A stretch of 8,241 bases of DNA from NCBI GenBank assembly GCA_002401545.1, contig NVTJ01000093.1, positions 1 to 8,241 of the forward strand, written 5' to 3'. A program made the translations under genes and the position numbers. Below the pieces are notes generated by a model. That model did no database searches, had not been told where the DNA came from, and worked only from the letters and a program-made list of their open reading frames with translations. The stretch is from Alphaproteobacteria bacterium (lineage in GTDB: Bacteria > Pseudomonadota > Alphaproteobacteria > Sphingomonadales > Emcibacteraceae). Within the stretch, counting starts at the first letter, position 1. The number at the start of each line of letters is the position of its first letter. Shown in pieces: positions 1 to 4,195 of this stretch.

Positions 1-1
1 G

Positions 2-436
2 GCGATACCGTCCCGGGTTGAATCTTTTACTTTGTTCAAGGAGCATAACCCGAAAGGCGTGGTTCTGGTGCCGCGCAATCCAAAAAGGAACCGCTATGGG
101 AAAACGCCTTATGTGAAGTATGATTCGGCCCGCTGGCCATTTTTGTTCAAGGGGAATTATAACTCTCCTGTTCGTGCGCTCGCCCGGGTTGTGGCGGTGG
201 GTGCGGAGGCCTGGCCACTATCCCTGATAAAAAAGAAAAAGACTATAGAGCATAATGGCCTGCTGCTGACCTGGAAGGCCGGGCAGAATTCTGCTTTGGA
301 TACCCGTTTTATCAAAAGAGGCAAAGATATTGGCAATGTTGTCGTAACACGGAACGGCAAAGACGTGGTTCATCACATCCCGTTTGCCTTTGCTTTTAAG
401 GCTTTTTATCCAGAAGGAACGATCCATACGGAATAA
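2..436 (+). CDS. DUF3179 domain-containing protein, C-terminal fragment (5' end outside window)
   Basis: The reading frame is open from the left edge (base 2) to a TAA at 434-436, giving 144 residues with no internal stop. A TTG at 32 could be taken as a start, but the upstream codons read as good DUF3179 sequence, so this is a truncated gene, not a short one. Family-like blocks in order are a YGKTPYVKYDS segment, a RVVAVGAEAWPLSLI segment, a GQNSALDTRFI...GKDIGNVVVTR segment and a closing FAFAFKAFYP. DUF3179 proteins are usually about 300-400 residues, often with an export signal; that half would lie to the left and cannot be checked. Their biochemical role is not established as far as I know. 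The gene is convergent with the CoA-transferase 69 bp away and has no visible link to the catabolic genes. The family call is from remembered sequence patterns. Confidence 0.8.
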   Translation, partial: AIPSRVESFTLFKEHNPKGVVLVPRNPKRNRYGKTPYVKYDSARWPFLFKGNYNSPVRALARVVAVGAEAWPLSLIKKKKTIEHNGLLLTWKAGQNSALDTRFIKRGKDIGNVVVTRNGKDVVHHIPFAFAFKAFYPEGTIHTE

Positions 437-505
437 GCTATATTTAGAGGCTGTATTCTTTAGAAAAACCTCGTTTGGCGTTCATCTGTGTGGGCAAGGT
501 ATTTT

Positions 506-1720
506 TCAGATAATGCCCCGGTCCTCAAAGTCTTTCACAATATTTTCCGCCATGCCCAGCAATTCCCTGTATATTTCGTCATTATGCTGCCCGAGGGTGG
601 GGCCGGCCCATTTAATCTGTCCGGGGGTGCCGGAAAGTTTGGGGACAACATTCTGCATGGCCAATTTCTTGAATAAGGGATGATTGACCTTGACAATGGC
701 TTCCCGCGCCTGAAAATGCGGGTCTTCCAGCATATCCGGCGCCCGGTAGATTTTGCCCTGGGGAATGCCGAATTGATCTAGTCTGGTCTGAAGATCATCA
801 GTGGTGAAAGTTAAGGTCCATGTGGTGATTAACTCATCAAGTTCCTCTTGTCGTTCACCGCGCGCATGGTGAGTTGCATAACGTGGATCATCAAATAATT
901 CCGGCTGGTCCATGGCGGCGCACAGGCGTTTGAAAACTGTATCCTGATTGGCGGCGATCAGTACCATCATATTATCTTTTGTCGGATAAACATTGGACGG
1001 TGCCACGTTGGCCAATACAGCTCCGCTGCGTTCACGTATATATTTTGTCTCGACATATTCTGTAATCAGGGATTCCATCATTGCCAGAACCGCTTCATAA
1101 ATAGCGGAATCAACCATCTGGCCCAGGCCGGTTTTTTCCCGGTTGTACAATGCCATCAAGGCCCCAATACAGGCAAATACGGCGGCCAGCTCATCACCGA
1201 TGCTGATTCCCATGCGGCTTGGCGGTGTTGTCGGATCGCCAACCACATAGCGCAGGCCACCCATAGCCTCGCCAATGGAACCATAGCCGGATTTTTTGGC
1301 ATAGGGGCCGGTCTGGCCATAACCGGACACCCGGACCATGATCAGGCCGGGATTGATTTTTTTCAGCTCCTCATAACCCAGCCCCCATTTTTCCATAGTG
1401 CCGGGGCGAAAATTCTCGATCAGAATATCGGCTTTTTTAATGAGTTCCCTGACAATATCCTGACCTTCCCTGACCCGCAGATTCAAGGTGATGGATTTTT
1501 TATTGCGGGCGACAACCGGCCACCACAGCGATTGACCGTCAACAATTTCCTGCCCCCATGTGCGAAGGGGATCGCCGGAGCCCGGCTGTTCTACTTTTAT
1601 GACTTCTGCGCCAAAGTCTCCCATCAGTTGACCACAAAAAGGGCCCGCCAAAAGTTGACCAAGCTCGATAACCCGGACATCCTTTAAGGGTCCAAATAAG
1701 CTATCTTTCTGTTGTGTCAT
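506..1720 (-). CDS. Class III (CaiB/BaiF family) CoA-transferase
   Basis: This 404-residue protein is full length for family III CoA-transferases, which move CoA between carboxylic acids and are cytoplasmic homodimers. The N-terminal block (residues 12-46) has VRVIELGQLLAGPFCGQLMGD and GAEVIKVEQPG. ENFRPGTMEKWGLGY follows at 102-116, then SGYGQTGPY at 132-140. D176 in GISIGDELAA sits where the catalytic aspartate that forms the acyl anhydride is expected. The C-terminus ends with the usual GPTLGQHNDEIYRELLG (373-389). The ATG at 1718-1720 is placed where family members normally begin; its ribosome site is poor (AGAAAGA on the minus strand). The gene is divergent from the amidase and has a TTGTATACAT operator 76 bp upstream. 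The acid is unknown. With the neighbours I infer a di- or hydroxy-acid made from an amide, but family members also act on oxalate, carnitine and aromatic acids. Confidence 0.93.
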   Translation of the reverse strand: MTQQKDSLFGPLKDVRVIELGQLLAGPFCGQLMGDFGAEVIKVEQPGSGDPLRTWGQEIVDGQSLWWPVVARNKKSITLNLRVREGQDIVRELIKKADILIENFRPGTMEKWGLGYEELKKINPGLIMVRVSGYGQTGPYAKKSGYGSIGEAMGGLRYVVGDPTTPPSRMGISIGDELAAVFACIGALMALYNREKTGLGQMVDSAIYEAVLAMMESLITEYVETKYIRERSGAVLANVAPSNVYPTKDNMMVLIAANQDTVFKRLCAAMDQPELFDDPRYATHHARGERQEELDELITTWTLTFTTDDLQTRLDQFGIPQGKIYRAPDMLEDPHFQAREAIVKVNHPLFKKLAMQNVVPKLSGTPGQIKWAGPTLGQHNDEIYRELLGMAENIVKDFEDRGII

Positions 1721-1768
1721 GGTGTTATCTTTCTTTTAGCCAAGGCCGAAAATTGCGTTTTATGAATT

Positions 1769-1780
1769 ATGAATATTCAT
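1769..1780. promoter_or_regulatory. 12-bp perfect palindrome, possible second regulator site
   Basis: ATGAATATTCAT reads the same on both strands and lies between the TGTATACA operator and the CoA-transferase start. The region is AT-rich, so such a palindrome could arise by chance. It could bind a different regulator or be meaningless. Confidence 0.3.
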
Positions 1781-1795
1781 TCGGCGCTTATTATT

Positions 1796-1805
1796 TTGTA
1801 TACAT
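1796..1805. promoter_or_regulatory. TGTATACA operator 1 (upstream of CoA-transferase)
   Basis: TTGTATACAT has the perfect 8-bp core TGTATACA at 1797-1804. On the minus strand it continues as ATGTATACAAAATAA, heading towards the CoA-transferase, and this 15-nt string is identical to the one at operator 3. The near edge is 76 bp upstream of the start codon, a normal operator distance. The sequence resembles sites of FCD-subfamily GntR regulators (inference). Confidence 0.65.
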
Positions 1806-1946
1806 ATTTTTTATTATAAAGCAAGAATATTTATAAAGTTTATCACACTTATGGCCTTGAAAATAATATGCCGGCTTTATAAACATTAGGATAGTGCGTC
1901 ATTAGGGGGAATGAATTAAAAATTCCAGCTTTGCCAAAGATATTTT

Positions 1947-1958
1947 TTTGTATACAAA
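1947..1958. promoter_or_regulatory. TGTATACA operator 2 (upstream of amidase)
   Basis: TTTGTATACAAA is a perfect 12-bp palindrome, the most symmetrical of the four copies. It lies 126 bp upstream of the amidase ATG and overlaps the possible -35 element TTGTAT, so a bound protein could block RNA polymerase. A GntR-type repressor released by a pathway metabolite is the simplest model (inference). Confidence 0.68.
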
Positions 1959-1977
1959 TAATGAAAAATCAGATAAT
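1948..1977 (+). promoter_or_regulatory. Possible sigma70-type promoter for the amidase gene
   Basis: TTGTAT at 1948-1953 and GATAAT at 1972-1977 are separated by 18 bp, close to the TTGACA and TATAAT consensus. The -35 element lies inside operator 2. Transcription would start near 1985 and give a leader of about 100 nt containing the hairpin at 2002-2032. In such AT-rich DNA other -10-like hexamers are nearby, so the assignment is tentative. Confidence 0.35.
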
Positions 1978-2001
1978 AATTTTTGAGGGAAATAAAGCCA
2001 G

Positions 2002-2032
2002 GGTCAGTCATAATGATAAAATCATCCTGACC
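2002..2032 (+). other. Hairpin in the predicted leader of the amidase gene
   Basis: GGTCAG (2002-2007) pairs with CTGACC (2027-2032). Inside it, ATGAT (2013-2017) pairs with ATCAT (2021-2025) around an AAA loop, leaving a 5-nt bulge on the left and 1 nt on the right. In total 11 base pairs form 53 nt before the amidase ATG. No U-run follows, so it is not a simple terminator. It might stabilise the mRNA or bind a factor, or be incidental. Confidence 0.4.
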
Positions 2033-2084
2033 GTCGCCTGCCGTTAAAGAGAATTTTGAATTTGAATAGGATATAGGAAGAAAA

Positions 2085-2720
2085 ATGACCCAGTCTGCAG
2101 AGGACAATTATAAAAATATATGGGGGAATAAACTTGGTTTTGGCAAAAAGCCCGTTTTATTGATGATTGATTTTCTGAAGGGTTATACGACGGAAGGATC
2201 GCCACTTTTTGCGCCGGGTGTTATTGGGGCCGTGCAGGAAAGTGTTGATTTGTTAGCTGCCGCCAGACGGCATGATATTCCGGTTATTCATACCAGGGTT
2301 CGTTATCATCCCCAAACATTTGCCGATGCGGGGATGTGGATCAAAAAGGCACCGGTTCTGGAGTGTCTGGTTGAAGACAATGAATTGGCCAATTTCTGTG
2401 ATGGGGTGCTACCGCTGGAGTCCGAAACTATTATTATCAAGCAATATGCTTCAGCTTTTTTTGGCACCAGCCTGATCTCCACCCTGAACGCCTTGAATAT
2501 TGATACGGTTTTGATGGCGGGTTGTACGACCAGCGGCTGCATCCGTGCCACGGCGGTAGATTGCATTCAGTATGGCTTCCGTCCGATGGTGGTCGAAGAA
2601 TGTGTCGGCGACCGTCACCCTGATCCGCATAATGCCAATTTGTTTGATATTGACAGTAAATATGGTGATGTTGTCTCGCGTCAGGAAACCCTCGATTATC
2701 TGGATAAATTATTCAGCTGA
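2085..2720 (+). CDS. Isochorismatase-family cysteine amidohydrolase (N-carbamoylsarcosine amidase / maleamate amidase type)
   Basis: This 211-residue protein has the expected Asp-Lys-Cys triad: D29 in LLMIDFLKGY, K119 in IIIKQYASAFFGT and C152 in TTSGCIRATAVD. Lys-to-Cys spacing is 33 residues, as I recall for N-carbamoylsarcosine amidase. The block after the cysteine (YGFRPMVVEECVGDR, then NLFDIDSKYGDVV) is characteristic of that subgroup and of maleamate amidases, not of true isochorismatases. Such enzymes hydrolyse an open-chain carbamoyl or amide group, releasing ammonia (and CO2 from carbamoyl substrates), through a thioester on the cysteine. The ATG at 2085 has AGGAAG at 2075-2080. The gene stands alone behind operator 2 and is divergent from the CoA-transferase. 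HyuA/HyuB downstream would make the kind of open-chain product this enzyme consumes (inference). Substrate unknown. Confidence 0.88.
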   Translation: MTQSAEDNYKNIWGNKLGFGKKPVLLMIDFLKGYTTEGSPLFAPGVIGAVQESVDLLAAARRHDIPVIHTRVRYHPQTFADAGMWIKKAPVLECLVEDNELANFCDGVLPLESETIIIKQYASAFFGTSLISTLNALNIDTVLMAGCTTSGCIRATAVDCIQYGFRPMVVEECVGDRHPDPHNANLFDIDSKYGDVVSRQETLDYLDKLFS

Positions 2721-2795
2721 CGGCGTCTGCCAGAGGAATATGACGCAGGACAAAGAAGATCAGGAATATTGTGGATATGCTTAATACCCCTCTTA

Positions 2796-2805
2796 ATGTA
2801 TACAA
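2796..2805. promoter_or_regulatory. TGTATACA operator 3 (orphan copy downstream of amidase)
   Basis: ATGTATACAA has the TGTATACA core at 2797-2804 and continues as ATGTATACAAAATAA on the plus strand, the same 15 nt as operator 1 on the minus strand. It is 75 bp past the amidase stop and about 450 bp before the next gene, so it has no ordinary promoter partner. It could help form a repression loop with operator 4 (centres 362 bp apart) or control a transcript through the GC-rich island. Confidence 0.6.
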
Positions 2806-2880
2806 AATAAACTGATTTGTCTGTAGGGATTGAAGTCCCTCCTTTAAAAAATGGTAGAATAAGCAATGTGCTAAACGGCG

Positions 2881-3010
2881 TGCTTCAGCCGCAGCGCAAA
2901 AGAACCCGGCCTGCAGTGATCACCCTGTTTGCCTGTGGGGGTGGAGTGCCCTTTGTCCGATGCGCCGCATCGCACCACAGGCCTCGCCGACCCACAAAAA
3001 ACAGGGCGGC
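2881..3010. repeat. GC-rich island of nested inverted repeats (structured RNA or REP/MITE-like element)
   Basis: Perfect or near-perfect inverted repeats are nested here. CCCTGTTTGCCTGTGG (2923-2938) pairs fully with CCACAGGC (2975-2982) plus AAACAGGG (2999-3006), with 16 nt bulged between the two right-hand parts. At the centre CGATGCG (2958-2964) and CGCATCG (2966-2972) form a compact hairpin. CCCACA at 2991-2996 offers a competing partner for TGTGGG at 2934-2939. GGCCTG at 2908-2913 matches CAGGCC at 2978-2983. GC is about 64% against 25-32% in the flanks. No U-run follows on either strand, so it is not an ordinary terminator. Short open frames run through it on both strands but look non-coding. 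A dispersed intergenic repeat is my first guess and a small RNA the second; the boundaries are approximate. Confidence 0.5.
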
Positions 3011-3157
3011 ATCAAATTGAGTCAAATTAAAGCACAAAGACTCTAAACTATTCATAACAATATTTTTTGGCAACCTTTATAATTCAGGCATCAGAATAAA
3101 TATTTGAAGTTTATTTTCGAGTAATTTTAATTTTGCCTATACAGGTAATAAATTTTA

Positions 3158-3167
3158 TTGTATACAA
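3158..3167. promoter_or_regulatory. TGTATACA operator 4 (upstream of lyase-hyuA-hyuB operon)
   Basis: TTGTATACAA is a perfect 10-bp palindrome with its core at 3159-3166. It continues as TGTATACAAAATA on the plus strand, the extension also seen at operators 1 and 3. It ends 83 bp before the lyase ATG and overlaps a possible -35 element, fitting direct control of the three-gene operon. Confidence 0.67.
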
Positions 3168-3185
3168 AATAGATTAAGAAATAAT
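3158..3185 (+). promoter_or_regulatory. Possible sigma70-type promoter for the lyase-hyuA-hyuB operon
   Basis: TTGTAT at 3158-3163 and AATAAT at 3180-3185 are 16 bp apart. The arrangement parallels the amidase promoter, with the operator lying across the -35 element. A start near 3192 would leave a leader of about 60 nt. Background AT content is high, so this is tentative. Confidence 0.33.
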
Positions 3186-3250
3186 GAGAACGGTCAATTC
3201 TGATTTTTGTCCACCAGATAAAATATGGTTGATATTGTTGAGAGTAATTA

Positions 3251-4162
3251 ATGCATCGCAAAAAAGTTAATATTGTTGAGGTTGGCCCTCGCGATGGCCT
3301 GCAGAATGAGTCCGTTTTTTTCTCGACAAAGGAGAAGGCTGAATTCATAGGTCGTATGATAAAAAGCGGGATCAGGCGCCTTGAGGTGGCGAGCTTTGTC
3401 CACCCCGGGCGCGTCCCGGCGATGGCAGATGCGGAGGCTTTGCTTGAGATGCTGCCTGATCTGGATGATGTTTCCTATATTGGTCTGGTGCTTAATCTAC
3501 GTGGGGCTGAGCGTGCAGTGAAGACCAAAGTTAATGAGATTGGCTGTGTTTTGGTGGCCAGCGAAACCTTTGGTCAGAAAAATCAGGGGCAGACTATTGA
3601 AGAAGGTCATAAAGCGGTGGCGGATATTCTCGAATTTTCCCGCACCCATGGAAAACTGGCCGGGGTCACCATAGCGGCGGCCTTTGGCTGTCCTTATGAG
3701 GGCGAAGTGCCGGCCGCGAGAATCATTGATATTGCCCAAAGGGTGGCTGAAAGCGAGCCGATGGAAATTGCGTTGGCCGATACCATCGGGGTCGGGGTGC
3801 CGGGGGAGGTGCGTGATTTATTCGGCGCGTTGAAAGAAAAAATCCCTCATATCCCCCTGCGTGGTCATTTCCACAATACCCGCAATACCGGCATTGCCAA
3901 TGCTTACGCTGCCTTTGAAGGCGGGGCGGTCACGCTGGATGCCAGTCTGGGCGGCATTGGCGGCTGTCCCTTTGCGCCTGATGCGACGGGTAATATTGCC
4001 ACCGAAGATTTAATTTATTTATTGAACAGGTCATCTGTGGCAACGGGAATATCTCTGAAATCCCTGATTGAAAACAGCCAGTGGATGGCAGGAAAGCTGG
4101 GCAGGGTTCTGCCGTCACTGGTGAGCAGGGCGGGGGATTTTCCCGTTCGGCATCAGGCGTAA
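3251..4162 (+). CDS. Hydroxymethylglutaryl-CoA lyase-like enzyme (DRE-TIM metallolyase)
   Basis: At 303 residues this is normal length for the HMG-CoA lyase family, which cleaves a 3-hydroxy-3-alkyl acyl-CoA into an acyl-CoA and a keto acid with a divalent metal. VEVGPRDGLQNE (10-20) supplies R14 and D15. E45 is in RRLEVASFVHP, H206 and H208 in HFHNTRNTG, the active-site-loop C239 in GGIGGCPFAPDATGN, and N248 follows. ADTIGVG (176-182) and TEDLIYLL (251-258) are also typical. The block after the metal histidines is HFHNTRNTG, where canonical enzymes have H-x-H-D-T-Y-G-Q. The aspartate is therefore Asn, and YGQ is replaced. This marks a separate clade whose substrate may not be HMG-CoA. It is the first gene of an operon: 33 bp separate it from hyuA, and operator 4 lies upstream. 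The ribosome site is weak. Confidence 0.88.
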   Translation: MHRKKVNIVEVGPRDGLQNESVFFSTKEKAEFIGRMIKSGIRRLEVASFVHPGRVPAMADAEALLEMLPDLDDVSYIGLVLNLRGAERAVKTKVNEIGCVLVASETFGQKNQGQTIEEGHKAVADILEFSRTHGKLAGVTIAAAFGCPYEGEVPAARIIDIAQRVAESEPMEIALADTIGVGVPGEVRDLFGALKEKIPHIPLRGHFHNTRNTGIANAYAAFEGGAVTLDASLGGIGGCPFAPDATGNIATEDLIYLLNRSSVATGISLKSLIENSQWMAGKLGRVLPSLVSRAGDFPVRHQA

Positions 4163-4180
4163 ACTTTGGATTTTAAAAAC

Positions 4181-4186
4181 GAGGAA
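4181..4186 (+). promoter_or_regulatory. Ribosome binding site that fixes the hyuA start
   Basis: GAGGAA lies 9 nt before the ATG at 4196. An in-frame TTG at 4166 would add ten residues but has no ribosome site, and the added residues do not match the family N-terminus. Confidence 0.65.
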
Positions 4187-4195
4187 TGCAGACAT

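Larger units (their letters stand above)
1721..2084. promoter_or_regulatory. Divergent control region between CoA-transferase and amidase genes
   Basis: This 364-bp region has no credible gene and is strongly AT-rich. It should hold promoters for the leftward CoA-transferase and the rightward amidase. It contains two copies of the TGTATACA palindrome (cores 1797-1804 and 1949-1956, centres 152 bp apart), a separate perfect 12-bp palindrome at 1769-1780, a possible sigma70-type promoter for the amidase at 1948-1977 and a hairpin at 2002-2032 in the predicted leader. One short minus-strand open frame (1916-2107) overlaps the amidase start and its translation resembles nothing, so I do not call it. 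Confidence 0.7.
2721..3250. other. 530-bp gene-free region with two operators and a GC-rich structured island
   Basis: No convincing gene lies between the amidase stop and the lyase start. By hand count GC is about 32% at 2781-2870, 64% at 2881-3010 and 25% at 3021-3240. The GC-rich block is therefore sharply bounded. The region holds operators 3 and 4, a small AGGGA/TCCCT hairpin at 2825-2840, the nested inverted repeats at 2923-3006 and a likely promoter for the lyase operon next to operator 4. A 14-codon frame at 2740-2784 has a purine-rich stretch just upstream, but there is no other sign that it is used. Confidence 0.6.

Noticed and set aside
437..505. Bidirectional terminator between the DUF3179 gene and the CoA-transferase
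   Set aside because: Only a 4-bp GAGG/CCTC pairing with a long loop is visible, which is too weak to support.
2740..2784. 14-codon open frame with AGAGGA just upstream, a possible leader peptide
   Set aside because: The purine-rich stretch is only about 2 nt from the ATG, the peptide has no regulatory codon run, and no attenuator structure follows.
2825..2840. AGGGA/TCCCT hairpin as the amidase terminator
   Set aside because: The stem is only 5 bp, it is followed by CCTTT instead of a U-run, and it is over 100 bp past the stop. It may equally be the edge of the structured element.
2817..3073. Short open frames on both strands through the GC-rich island (67 codons plus, 62 codons minus)
   Set aside because: Both run through dense inverted repeats and extend into AT-rich flanks. 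The translations look like no protein, and structure explains the sequence better than coding does.
3136..3145. CCTATACAGG as a fifth operator copy
   Set aside because: It shares only the TATACA part with the other four and is not symmetrical. It lies close to operator 4 but is too degenerate to call.
4166..4195. TTG at 4166 as the start of hyuA
   Set aside because: There is no ribosome site before it, whereas GAGGAA precedes ATG 4196 at proper spacing and the family N-terminus begins there.
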